Below are positions 8,565 through 17,700 of a stretch of 64,000 nucleotides of DNA, piece after piece. The stretch is from JAMBLL01 sp964460075 (GTDB lineage Bacteria > Actinomycetota > Acidimicrobiia > Spongiisociales > UBA5794). Location of the stretch: the NCBI GenBank assembly GCA_964460075.1, contig CAYWPC010000007.1, forward strand, positions 1-64,000. Direction: 5' to 3'. A model generated the notes under the pieces. That model worked only from the letters and a program-made list of their open reading frames with translations. It had not been told where the DNA came from and did not search any database. Made by a program: the position numbers and the translations under genes. Position 1 is the stretch's first letter. Every line of letters begins with the position of its first letter.

Positions 8565-10241
8565 GTGTCACCTGAGCAGATCGCGACACTCGTAGCGATC
8601 GGCTTCGCAGGCTTTCGTCGCAGGTTTCAGTCGATCTCACGAAGGGCGACGGCTCGATTCGAGAGCAGAGACTGGGCTTCGCTCCATCGCGACGGGTTGG
8701 ACCGGATCGACGCCTACGGCCTGGCCGTCGATGCAACCGTCGAGTCGCTGGTTGTCGGTGGCTACGACATGGCAGAGAGAGGCTCGTGGACCGAGGCCAT
8801 GGCGGTATTTCGTTCCGAGCATCTCTTCGATCCATTTCAGCCGATCGCTGAGACATTCTTCAATTCGGTGGCTCGCAGCGTATTCACGACCGAAGGCGTC
8901 AACGCGCAGCTTGAATTTCTCGCACCGCCTCCTCAAGTGACTGTGCATCCTCCCAGATCTCTGACGAGGACCTATGAGCCACAGGATCTGAGATCCCTTG
9001 TTGCGGACCTGCTGAGAGACTGCCGGTTTCACACATCGTGGTTCGACCTGCCTGGGGATCTCGACGCTGCTGTGTTCCATTTTCCGGAGATCCCGAGACG
9101 GGTAGAGGTGATCGACCGGCTGTTCTTTCGTGGAAAGGGTGCATACCTCGTCGGGATGATGGAGCTGTCCGACGGCACGATCCCGTTCGCTCTGGCGATT
9201 CGTCACCGACGGTCAGGACTGGTTCTCGCAGCCGTGCTGATGGGTGAGACGGACGTGTCGATTCTGTTCTCGTATACCCGCGCCGCGTTCCTGACTTCGG
9301 TGGATCAGCCGGAGCGCCTCGTCGGCTTTCTCAGTGACCTGCTTCCGCACAGGAGGAACGCAGAGGTGTACGCGTCGATCGGGTTTCGCAAGCATGCCAA
9401 GACGGAGCGCTACCGTGATCTCGCAGCCTATCTGGGGCGGTCCTCCGACGAGTTCGTCCGCGCACCCGGCATTTCTGGTCTCGTGATGATCGTGTTCACC
9501 CTTCCTGGCTACGACGTTGTGTTCAAGGTGGTCAAGGACCGGTTCCCTCCTCAAAAGATCATCACACCGCACGATGTCGCGTCTCGATATCGGATCGTTG
9601 CCCGCCACGACCGGGCGGGTCGCTTGGTCGAGGCGCAACGGTTCGTTGACCTTCTACTCCCCGCTGACCGCTTCGAGCCAGGCCTCCTGGCCGACCTCAC
9701 CACCGCAGCGTCGCGAAACGTCACGGTTGTTGACGGGGCAGTGCGGCTCAAGACCGTGTACGTCGAGCGAAGAGTTACGCCGCTCAACCTGTATCTGAGA
9801 GATGCCGGTGTCAGCGACGCTCGCAAGGCGATTGTTGACTATGGGGCAGCGATCAAGAACATGGCTGCTTCGAACATCTTCCCTGGTGACATGTTGCTGA
9901 AGAACTTTGGTGTGACAAGTCGGGGCAGGGTCGTGTTCTACGACTACGACGAGATCTGCGAACTGACCGACTGCACGTTCAGGGAGTTTCCACAATCCGA
10001 TGATCCGCTGGACGAGATCGCAGCAACTCCGCCATTCGGGGTCGGTCCACGGGACGTGTTCCCAGAGGAGCTACCACGGTTTCTTGGCCTGGGACCCGAA
10101 TTGCGGGAGGTGTTCGATCGGCACCATGGCGACTTGTTCAGTACCGAGTTTTGGATCACAGTTCAGGATCGGATCAATGCGGGTGAGGTCATCGAGATCC
10201 TGCCATACCGCAAATCTCGCGCACTCTCCGGTTTGGCGTAG
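8565..10241 (+). CDS. aceK: Isocitrate dehydrogenase kinase/phosphatase
   Basis: AceK phosphorylates isocitrate dehydrogenase to switch it off, and removes the phosphate, steering isocitrate to the glyoxylate bypass. The 558-residue product matches AceK along its length. The kinase lobe has 'PGYDVVFKVVKDRFPPQK' (ATP lysine near residue 323), 'RIVARHDRAGR', 'YVERRVTPLNLYL', 'NIFPGDMLLKNFGV' (catalytic loop, about residue 440) and 'GRVVFYDYDEICE' (metal-binding aspartates). The conserved 'GPRDVFPEELPRF' also appears. The start is GTG 8565. AceK is known mainly from Proteobacteria, and no aceA or aceB lies in this window. It sits between prs and rplY, 25 nt after prs, and its TAG stop lies within a perfect palindrome. 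Confidence 0.92.
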   Translation: MSPEQIATLVAIGFAGFRRRFQSISRRATARFESRDWASLHRDGLDRIDAYGLAVDATVESLVVGGYDMAERGSWTEAMAVFRSEHLFDPFQPIAETFFNSVARSVFTTEGVNAQLEFLAPPPQVTVHPPRSLTRTYEPQDLRSLVADLLRDCRFHTSWFDLPGDLDAAVFHFPEIPRRVEVIDRLFFRGKGAYLVGMMELSDGTIPFALAIRHRRSGLVLAAVLMGETDVSILFSYTRAAFLTSVDQPERLVGFLSDLLPHRRNAEVYASIGFRKHAKTERYRDLAAYLGRSSDEFVRAPGISGLVMIVFTLPGYDVVFKVVKDRFPPQKIITPHDVASRYRIVARHDRAGRLVEAQRFVDLLLPADRFEPGLLADLTTAASRNVTVVDGAVRLKTVYVERRVTPLNLYLRDAGVSDARKAIVDYGAAIKNMAASNIFPGDMLLKNFGVTSRGRVVFYDYDEICELTDCTFREFPQSDDPLDEIAATPPFGVGPRDVFPEELPRFLGLGPELREVFDRHHGDLFSTEFWITVQDRINAGEVIEILPYRKSRALSGLA

Positions 10242-10276
10242 GAAACCGCAAGATCTTGCGGTTTCCTACGCCAAAC
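10231..10276. repeat. Perfect 46-nt palindrome overlapping the aceK stop (palindrome family, copy 1)
   Basis: Two 23-nt arms pair without mismatch around the axis between 10253 and 10254. Each arm contains GGCGTAGGAAACCGCAA. The TAG of aceK (10239-10241) is part of the left arm. There is no T-run after the right arm, so it is not a standard intrinsic terminator. A near-identical copy is at 63609-63654 and two variants are at 25860-25937 and 54177-54240. Confidence 0.95.
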
Positions 10277-10366
10277 ACCGAAGCGGGTGGTTCGGCTACC
10301 GTTTTGCGGCCAGTCGGCGTAGACTTACGCGCCGAATCCTCAGCCGAATTCGAGGAGAACTCCAAA

Positions 10367-11014
10367 ATGCAGCAGGAAGCCCTGCGCGCCGAACGGCGTG
10401 TCACCTCAGGTACCCGAGCCTCCAAGCGACTTCGCCGTGAGGGGCGGGTACCGGGCGTCGTGTACGGTGCCGATTTTGAAACCCAAGCTGTTCACGTGGC
10501 GAAGGGTGAACTGTACGACGTCCTCCACACCGACGCCGGTCGTAACGCCATCATCGAAGTCGATGTCGATGGGACGAAGGTCCTCACCGTTGCAAGGGAG
10601 ATCCAACGCAATCCCGTTCGTGGCGACATAACCCACCTCGATTTCATCCAGGTGATGATGGATATCCAGATCGAAGCAGAGGTGCATATCGAGTTCGTCG
10701 GAACGCCGATCGGTGTTCGCGACGATGGCGGTATCGTGACACCGCTCGACTCGGCCGTATTCATTTTGGCTCTGCCGAACGCGATTCCTTCCTCTATCGA
10801 GGTCAGCATCGAGCATCTCGGCATCCACGACACACTGAAGGTCGAGGACCTCCCGGAACTCGACGGTGTCACCTACGTGGCGGAACCCGATTATCCGTTG
10901 CTCACCGTTGTGCTCCCCACCGCCGAGGTCGTCCTCGGTGAGGAGGAGCTCGAAGACGAAGTCGAAGGCGAAGATGGCGACGAGGCTTCAGGCCCCGACG
11001 AGGACGAGGCCTGA
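10367..11014 (+). CDS. rplY: 50S ribosomal protein L25 (general stress protein Ctc)
   Basis: L25 binds 5S rRNA in the large subunit. The 215-residue product is the long Ctc form: an N-terminal 5S-binding domain (RVTSGTRASKRLRREGRVPG, VVYG) followed by the beta-rich TL5/CTC C-terminal domain. It ends in a strongly acidic tail (Glu/Asp-rich from about residue 190). ATG 10367 follows GAGGAG by about 9 nt; the frame is open further upstream but over the palindrome. The TGA stop abuts the pth start, the common rplY-pth pairing. Confidence 0.93.
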   Translation: MQQEALRAERRVTSGTRASKRLRREGRVPGVVYGADFETQAVHVAKGELYDVLHTDAGRNAIIEVDVDGTKVLTVAREIQRNPVRGDITHLDFIQVMMDIQIEAEVHIEFVGTPIGVRDDGGIVTPLDSAVFILALPNAIPSSIEVSIEHLGIHDTLKVEDLPELDGVTYVAEPDYPLLTVVLPTAEVVLGEEELEDEVEGEDGDEASGPDEDEA

Positions 11015-11604
11015 TTTCGGGATCGACCGCCCCCCTTGTCGTTGGGCTCCGCAACCCGGGGACCAAGTACCTCGGCACTCGCCACAACATCGGTGGCGAC
11101 ACCGTGGAGCGTTTCGCCTCCGATCACGAACTCTCGTTTAAACGTGCCCGTCAGGGGATCAGAGCAGACATTGCGGAGATCTCGCTCGACGGCCGGAGGG
11201 CCCTGCTGAGTATCCCTTCGACGTTCATGAACGAATCTGGCCAAGCGGTTGCGCCGCTCGTGCGCTATTTCGGGATTCAGCTCGAGAGCCTCCTCATCGT
11301 TCATGACGATATTGACGTGCCCTTCGGCAAATTAAAGGTGCAGTGGGCGGGAGGACACGGTGGCAACAACGGCGTGCGCTCGATCGTCGGTTCACTCAAG
11401 ACGGGGGACTTCTGGCGGTTGAAACTCGGTGTGGGGCGTCCTCCGGGCCGGATCGATCCTGCAGACTACGTTCTCGCCCGATTCGGTTCGAGGGAACGTG
11501 CTGACATCGACGTTACGATCGCTCGCGCTCTTGACGTGGTTGCACGCTTCATCGGCTCTGACGGTGAGGAAGCGCGACAATGTGCTGGAGAGCTCAACGA
11601 CTGA
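11014..11604 (+). CDS. pth: Peptidyl-tRNA hydrolase with a non-canonical start codon
   Basis: Pth releases tRNA from stalled peptidyl-tRNAs. The sequence shows 'LVVGLRNPGTKYLGTRHNIGG' holding the catalytic histidine, 'STFMNESGQAV', 'LIVHDDIDVPFGKLKV' and 'GGHGGNNGVRSIVGSL'. All N-terminal motifs lie upstream of the first ordinary start codon in frame (GTG 11104), which would lose the catalytic His. Between the preceding in-frame stop (10939-10941) and 11104 there is no ATG, GTG or TTG. The best candidates are ATT 11014, overlapping the rplY stop as TGATT, or CTG 11011. GAGG at 11006-11009 could serve as ribosome site. About 196 residues from ATT. Confidence 0.85.
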   Translation: MSGSTAPLVVGLRNPGTKYLGTRHNIGGDTVERFASDHELSFKRARQGIRADIAEISLDGRRALLSIPSTFMNESGQAVAPLVRYFGIQLESLLIVHDDIDVPFGKLKVQWAGGHGGNNGVRSIVGSLKTGDFWRLKLGVGRPPGRIDPADYVLARFGSRERADIDVTIARALDVVARFIGSDGEEARQCAGELND

Positions 11605-11615
11605 AAGTTGAACCC

Positions 11616-13100
11616 ATGACACGCTGCGTAGGGGCGATCGACCAGGGCACGACGAGTACACGGTTCGTGATCGTCGACGACGAGGGATCGTTCGTGTCTG
11701 TGGCTCAGATGGAGCACGAACAGGTCCTGCCGAGGCCAGGTTGGGTTGAGCACAGGGCGGATCAGATCTGGGATAACACACAGGCGGTCATAGCCGAAGC
11801 CCTCGAACGAGCGAGCATGCGTCCGAGCGACCTCGCAGGGATCGGTATCACCAACCAGCGCGAGACGACAGTCCTGTGGGATCGTACGACAGGTGAACCT
11901 GTCGTGAACGCAGTCGTGTGGCAGGACACACGCACTGCGGACCTTGCGAACGAGATGACGTCCATCCAAGGTGTCGACTGGTTCCGCGAACGCACAGGCC
12001 TGCCCCCTGCGACCTATTTCTCTGGCCCGAAGCTGCGATGGGTCCTCGATCGATATCCACATCTCAAGCCCCTCGCGGACAGGGGAGACCTAGCGTTCGG
12101 GACCATCGATTCCTGGCTTGCATGGAATCTGACCGGTAGGCACGTCACGGATGTGACGAATGCGAGCCGAACGATGCTGATGAACATCGAGACGCTCCAG
12201 TGGGATGCAGAGCTCTGCGACGCGGTCGGTGTTCCAATGGCGGTCCTACCTGAGATCGTTGCGTCAATCGGAACGATCGCGCCGTGCACCGGCGTACTCG
12301 AAGGTGTCGAACTGACCGCGATACTCGGTGATCAGCACGCCGCCTTGGTGGGTCAAGCCGGGTTCGATCCCGGTGACACGAAGGCGACCTTCGGAACGGG
12401 CGCCTTCCTTGTGGCGAACACAGGCACAGATATCGTTCGGTCGACATCGGGCCTGCTCACGACGGTTGCATACCAGATCGAGGGACAGGCTGCCCGATAC
12501 GCATTGGAGGGTTCCGTTGCAGTGGCCGGGTCTGCAGTGCAGTGGCTCCGCGACAATCTCGGCCTCATCGCATCCTCTGGCGAGATCGAGGCGCTCGCAG
12601 CGAGCGTTCCAGACAACGGCGACGTGTACTTCGTGCCAGCATTCTCCGGGTTGTTCGCTCCTCACTGGCGCGACGACGCCAGAGGCGTGTTCGCTGGACT
12701 CACGAGATTCTCGAACCGTGGTCACTTCGCACGAGCTGTTCTCGAAGCTGTCGCCTTTCAGACGCATGACCTCATCAAGGCCATGGAGAACGACACAGGT
12801 GACCGCCTCAGCGAACTGCGCGTTGACGGTGGCATGGTCGCCAACGCCCTCCTCGTCGGTTTCATGGCAGACGTACTTGCGATCGACGTCGTTGTTCCGT
12901 CCAAGATCGAGACGACGGTGCTCGGTGCGGCCTTTGGCGCCGGAATCGCGACCGGCGTCTGGGGTGACACCCGAGACATTGCGTCCCATTGGCAGGAAGC
13001 CGTCCGTTACCGCCCGTCCATGACCGAGTCGCGTAGGCGAGACCTTCTCGCAGGGTGGTCGAAAGCGCTCGACCGATCACTCAACTGGATCTCTGGCTGA
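11616..13100 (+). CDS. glpK: Glycerol kinase
   Basis: Phosphorylates glycerol to glycerol-3-phosphate with ATP, feeding lipid synthesis or glycolysis. The 494-residue FGGY-family protein has the N-terminal phosphate loop 'GAIDQGTTSTRF', 'GITNQRETTVLWDR', 'VWQDTRT', 'GDQHAALVGQ' and 'KATFGTGAFLV', then 'VPAFSGLFAPHW' and 'LRVDGGMVANALL'. ATG 11616 is where family similarity begins. It is followed after about 40 nt by a phosphatidylglycerophosphate-synthase-like gene, which uses the same glycerol-3-phosphate (pathway link is inference). Confidence 0.95.
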   Translation: MTRCVGAIDQGTTSTRFVIVDDEGSFVSVAQMEHEQVLPRPGWVEHRADQIWDNTQAVIAEALERASMRPSDLAGIGITNQRETTVLWDRTTGEPVVNAVVWQDTRTADLANEMTSIQGVDWFRERTGLPPATYFSGPKLRWVLDRYPHLKPLADRGDLAFGTIDSWLAWNLTGRHVTDVTNASRTMLMNIETLQWDAELCDAVGVPMAVLPEIVASIGTIAPCTGVLEGVELTAILGDQHAALVGQAGFDPGDTKATFGTGAFLVANTGTDIVRSTSGLLTTVAYQIEGQAARYALEGSVAVAGSAVQWLRDNLGLIASSGEIEALAASVPDNGDVYFVPAFSGLFAPHWRDDARGVFAGLTRFSNRGHFARAVLEAVAFQTHDLIKAMENDTGDRLSELRVDGGMVANALLVGFMADVLAIDVVVPSKIETTVLGAAFGAGIATGVWGDTRDIASHWQEAVRYRPSMTESRRRDLLAGWSKALDRSLNWISG

Positions 13101-13140
13101 TCACGGCGAAGCGGTTCCGTCACCGATAGGCTGCTTGGCG

Positions 13141-13701
13141 ATGTCCATTCCGAATCTGCTAGCGGTCATCCGCTTGATCTTGACGCCGGTCGCCATGGCG
13201 CTGGTCTTCGCCGCGCCTGGAAACAAGTCGGTAGTGATCGGCGCGACGGTCGTCTTCGTCGTCGCAGCGGTGACCGATTTCCTCGACGGCTACCTCGCTA
13301 GGCGTTGGCGGATCACGACGACGCTCGGAGCCTTTCTCGACACCGTTGCGGACAAGATCCTCGTTTCCGGTGCCCTGATAGCGCTCGTCGAGATAGGGCG
13401 TACGAGCAGCTGGGTCGCCTTCATCATCATCGGTCGCGAGATCGCGATCATGGGTCTGCGCTCGGTTGCTGCACTCGACCAGGACACGGTCCCAGCCTCG
13501 ATGTGGGGGAAGTCGAAAGCAACGGTCCAGTTTGTTGCCATCTCCGTCGCGATCTTGAGCATCAACACCGACATCGACGTCGGGCCGTGGCGGTTGGATC
13601 AATGGTTCATGGCTGGTGCCGTCGTCGTGACACTCGTTTCGGCGGGTGACTACTTTTCGCGGTTCCGAGCCGTGCTTACCCGCCGTGACCGAACTGAATA
13701 G
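13141..13701 (+). CDS. pgsA: CDP-diacylglycerol-glycerol-3-phosphate 3-phosphatidyltransferase
   Basis: An integral membrane CDP-alcohol phosphatidyltransferase of about 186 residues, probably making phosphatidylglycerophosphate. The defining motif D-x2-D-G-x2-A-R-x8-G-x3-D-x3-D is seen as 'DFLDGYLARRWRITTTLGAF' continuing to 'LDTVADK'. Several hydrophobic segments flank it, and the N terminus 'SIPNLLAVIRLILTPVAM' is typical of PgsA. TTG 13135 is an alternative start two codons upstream. The 3' end overlaps the next gene by 17 nt. The substrate is inferred from the family and from glpK just upstream; a PIP or cardiolipin synthase is less likely. Confidence 0.85.
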   Translation: MSIPNLLAVIRLILTPVAMALVFAAPGNKSVVIGATVVFVVAAVTDFLDGYLARRWRITTTLGAFLDTVADKILVSGALIALVEIGRTSSWVAFIIIGREIAIMGLRSVAALDQDTVPASMWGKSKATVQFVAISVAILSINTDIDVGPWRLDQWFMAGAVVVTLVSAGDYFSRFRAVLTRRDRTE

Positions 13702-14680
13702 GGTCTTCCTGACGGGAGGCAGCGGCCTTCTCGGGGGGCATCTCCTGGGGCGCCTATGCGAATCGGATGTGCAGGTAACCGCCCTCGTTCGCTCCACGGC
13801 TGCCGCATCGAAGGTCTCCGGATGGGGTGGGACACCTTTCTACGGCGATCTCTTCGACATTGGGGCGCTCACCGACGCAATGAGTGGTGTGGATGTCGTC
13901 TTTCACGTTGCAGGCGTCAACGACACCTGCGGTTCGGACGTAGCAGCGATGCATCATGTCAACATGGATGGTTCAAGAGCTGTCATTGCTGCCGCGGGCG
14001 CCGCAGGTGTCGACCGAGTGGTGTACACGTCATCGGCGGCTGCTCTCGGTGAGGCTCACGGCACCGTTGGTACCGAAGCCACCACGCACACGGGCGAGTA
14101 TCTCTCGCCGTATGCCCGCTCCAAGCACCTCGCTGAAGAGGCCGCGCACGTGGAGGCAGCCGCACGTGGCGTAGACCTCGTCGTTGTTAGCCCGTCATCG
14201 GTACAAGGCCCAGGGAGAGCGAGTGGTTCCGCGCAACTGCTCCTCAAGGTTCTCAACGCGAAGCGCCCACTGCTTGTGGACACCTACCTGTCGGTCGTCG
14301 ACATCGAAGATTGCACGACCGGGCACATCGCCGCGTCGCTGAGAGGTGAGCCAGGGGAACGGTACCTGCTCTCCGGTTCCTCCCTACGAATTTCGGAAGC
14401 TGTCGCAATTGCGTCTGGCATTGTCGGGCGCGACATTCGTCCTCGGTGGATGTCGGAAGCCGTCGTGCGAAGAGTCGGCATCCCCGCAGCGCGTATCGCA
14501 TTCCGCCTGAGACCCGGTGCGGGGATCTGCCCAGCACTGGTCGAAACCCTGCTCCACGGGCACCGGTTCGATGGCTCGAAGGCAGAGCGTGAGCTAGGCC
14601 TTGAGTACCACACGATCTCAGACACGTTCGCTCGCACCATTGCGTGGTTCACCTCAGAAGGGCTCCTGGTCAGCCACTGA
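13685..14680 (+). CDS. NAD(P)-dependent epimerase/dehydratase family protein
   Basis: A 331-residue extended short-chain dehydrogenase. It has the Rossmann loop 'FLTGGSGLLGGHLLGRL', the acidic/arginine region 'VTALVRS', 'VDVVFHVAGVND', a serine in 'VVYTSSAAALGE' and the catalytic 'YARSK' (YxxxK). The C-terminal substrate domain is present. Relatives include dihydroflavonol-4-reductase-like and hydroxysteroid/sugar epimerases; the substrate cannot be told from the sequence. GTG 13685 is chosen as the first start before the Rossmann strand and overlaps the preceding gene by 17 nt. Confidence 0.8.
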   Translation: MTELNRVFLTGGSGLLGGHLLGRLCESDVQVTALVRSTAAASKVSGWGGTPFYGDLFDIGALTDAMSGVDVVFHVAGVNDTCGSDVAAMHHVNMDGSRAVIAAAGAAGVDRVVYTSSAAALGEAHGTVGTEATTHTGEYLSPYARSKHLAEEAAHVEAAARGVDLVVVSPSSVQGPGRASGSAQLLLKVLNAKRPLLVDTYLSVVDIEDCTTGHIAASLRGEPGERYLLSGSSLRISEAVAIASGIVGRDIRPRWMSEAVVRRVGIPAARIAFRLRPGAGICPALVETLLHGHRFDGSKAERELGLEYHTISDTFARTIAWFTSEGLLVSH

Positions 14681-14709
14681 GAGCACCAGGCAGGTACGAT
14701 GCATGCCTA

Positions 14710-17700
14710 GTGCCTGCCCCGTTGGAAGCTGTCGTCGATCGTTGGCGCCGCGATCTCGACCCACCCCTCCCCGGTCGAGTAGTTGTGCCGCCACCCGCGC
14801 GCGCCGTCCTTCTCGCTGCGATGACCCGATCGGCGAAAGAGCCGGTCCTCGCGATCGTTGCAGGAGAACGCGAAGCAGAGCAACTTGCCGAGGACGTGGC
14901 CCTGTTCACCTCGGACGTGATCCAACTCCCCGCGTGGGAGACCCTTCCGTTCGAGCACGTCTCCCCGAACGTGGTCACCATGGCCAGACGTGTCCAGGCG
15001 CGCAACGCACTGGCAGGCAACCGTGTCTGCATCGTGGTTGCGTCCGTGCGTGCAGTGACACAACGCGTGTCACCGACAACCACACAACCCCTCACCTTTG
15101 ATCGGAACGAGGCGTACGACCTCGATGAGGTTGTGGGATGCCTAGCTGAACGTGGCTACAGACGAACCGACCGAGCAGAGGCACGGGGCGACTTCGCGGT
15201 GAGAGGAGGCATCGTCGACGTGTTCCCACCCAACGCCGACCTCCCCGTTCGGTTCGACTTCTTAGGCGACACCCTCGAGGAGATCAGGACGTACTCCCCA
15301 TCTTCTCAACGATCCGATGCCAAGCTCGACACTGTTGACATCTTCCCAGCCAGGGAGGTGCTCCTCGATACGAACGTGATGGCAAGGGCGAGCGAACTTC
15401 GATCAGATGCACCATGGGCGATCGATCGATGGGATCGTATGGCCGAGGGTGTGACGTTCCAGGGCATGGAGTCCTGGCTGCCGTGGCTCGCGCCGCCTCG
15501 GACGGTTGTTGACGAAAGTAGCGGCCCGATCGTCGTGTTCGACATCGTTCGCTGCTCAGAGCGCGCCCTCGACCTCATTGCGGAGGAATCCGATCTCGCC
15601 GAAGCCTTATCGGCCACATGGGGGTCGGGCAGCGCAGGGGCAGGGACACACCCACCGCTGTACCTGCCATTCGACGTTGACGCGGTCGCCTTCAGAGTTC
15701 TCGACGCTCCACCACAACAGGCAGGGCCGCGAGACGAGGGATACGAGATCAGGGGTCTCGACGCGGTACCAGGCGATCCGGACTCCGTCGCAGCAGCAGT
15801 CAATCGCTGGAAGACGAGGGACGTTGATGTCATCGTTGCCATGGACGGGCTCTCCGCAGCACATCGTGTCGCGTCCGTCCTCACCGAACACGGCGCTGAC
15901 CTGCCGGTCGTCGATCGGCTGGACAAGCCCGCGGCGGCGGTCATACCGATCGGTATTCACAGCGGGTTCGTGTTCCCAGCCCTCGGCGTCGGTGTGGTTG
16001 GTGAGAGGGAGGTGGCCGGTCGGAGACGGGCGCACCGGACCGCCGGCCGAGGGACGAGGCGCCAAGTATCGGACGCCTACCGTGACCTCAGCCCTGGGGA
16101 CTACATTGTCCATCATCACCACGGGATCGGGAGATTTTCCGGTCTTGTGCGTCGCGAGATCGCAGGTATCGAACGGGACTATCTCCTTGTCGAATACGCG
16201 GGTCAAGACAGGTTGTACGTGCCCACTGACCAACTCGCAGCAGTTACGCGATACGCGGGGGGAGAGTCCCCTCGGCTATCGAAATTGGGTGGAACCGATT
16301 GGAGCGAGACACGCGAACGGGTCCGCAAGGAGGTGGCGGTCGTCGCGGACCAGGTGGTGGCGCTCCACCGGAAGCGTGCGGCCTCGAGTGGCCACGCGTT
16401 CTCCGAGGACACACCGTGGCAGCTCGAGTTCGAATCGGCTTTCCCCTTCGAGGAGACGCCAGATCAGCTCCAGGCAATCGCCGATGTCAAAGCCGACATG
16501 GAGGTCGACCGGCCGATGGATCGCCTCATCTTCGGCGACGTTGGATTCGGCAAGACCGAGGTTGCGCTGAGGGCGATGTTCAAAGCCGTCCAGGACGGGA
16601 AGCAGACGGTCATGCTCGTACCGACGACCCTTCTCGCGCAGCAACACTTCGCCACGTTCGAGGACCGCTTCGCCCCCTACCCCGTCAGGGTCGAGATGCT
16701 TTCGAGGTTCTTGACTGCAAAACAGCAAAAACAGGTCATTGCGGGCATATCCGACGGCACGATCGATATCGTCATCGGCACGCATCGCTTGCTGTCTCAG
16801 GACATCGCCTTTCGGAGTCTCGGCCTCGTCGTCATCGATGAGGAGCAACGGTTCGGCGTCGGGGCAAAGGACGCGCTCAGGGAGCTTCGCACCAGTGTCG
16901 ATGTGCTCACGCTTACAGCTACGCCGATCCCCAGGACACTCGAGATGGCACTGACAGGCATCAGGGAGGTCTCGAGCATTCGAACGGCGCCACAGGATCG
17001 ACATCCGATCCTCACCTATGTCGGGCCGTACGATGAGAACGCTGTGTCGGCGGCGATTCGCAGAGAGATGTTGCGTGAGGGCCAGGTCTACTACGTACAC
17101 AACAGGGTGCAGTCGATAGAGCACGCCGTGGCTCGGCTCCGAGACTTGGTGCCAGATGCCAGGTTCGCCGTCGCACACGGTCAGATGAGTGAAGGCCAAC
17201 TCGAGCAAGTCATGTTCGACTTTTGGAATAACGAATTCGATGTCCTCGTCTCCACCACCATCATCGAGTCCGGTCTTGACGTCCCCCAGGTCAACACCCT
17301 GATCGTCGAGCGGGCAGACCGGCTCGGGCTCGCTCAGCTGTACCAGCTTCGCGGTCGAGTCGGACGGTCGACGCAACGTGCGTATGCGTACCTTTTCCAT
17401 CCAACGCACGAGCGACTCGGCGAGGCCGCGTATCGCCGACTCGAAGCGATCGGTCAGTTTGCGGATCTGGGCTCAGGGTTTGAGCTTGCAATGCGTGACC
17501 TAGAGATTCGTGGCGCAGGCAGTATTCTCTCAGAGACGCAATCGGGTCACATCGCTGCCGTGGGATTCGATTTGTACACCGAACTCGTCGCCGACGCAGT
17601 GAACAAACTCAAAGGGGCGGATTCGCTGGAGGAGGAACCAGAGCCGATCCGTATCGATCTCATGATCGACGCCCGCTTGCCAAACAACTACGTTCCCGGC

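Noticed and set aside
10231..10276. Interpretation of the palindromes as ordinary intrinsic terminators
   Set aside because: None of the four is followed by a T-run on either strand, two overlap coding sequence, and perfect pairing over 46-64 nt exceeds what termination needs. A terminating role is possible but not by the standard signature.
16276..17409. 377-residue antisense frame inside mfd
   Set aside because: Complementary to conserved helicase motifs of mfd; no start signal or domain of its own.
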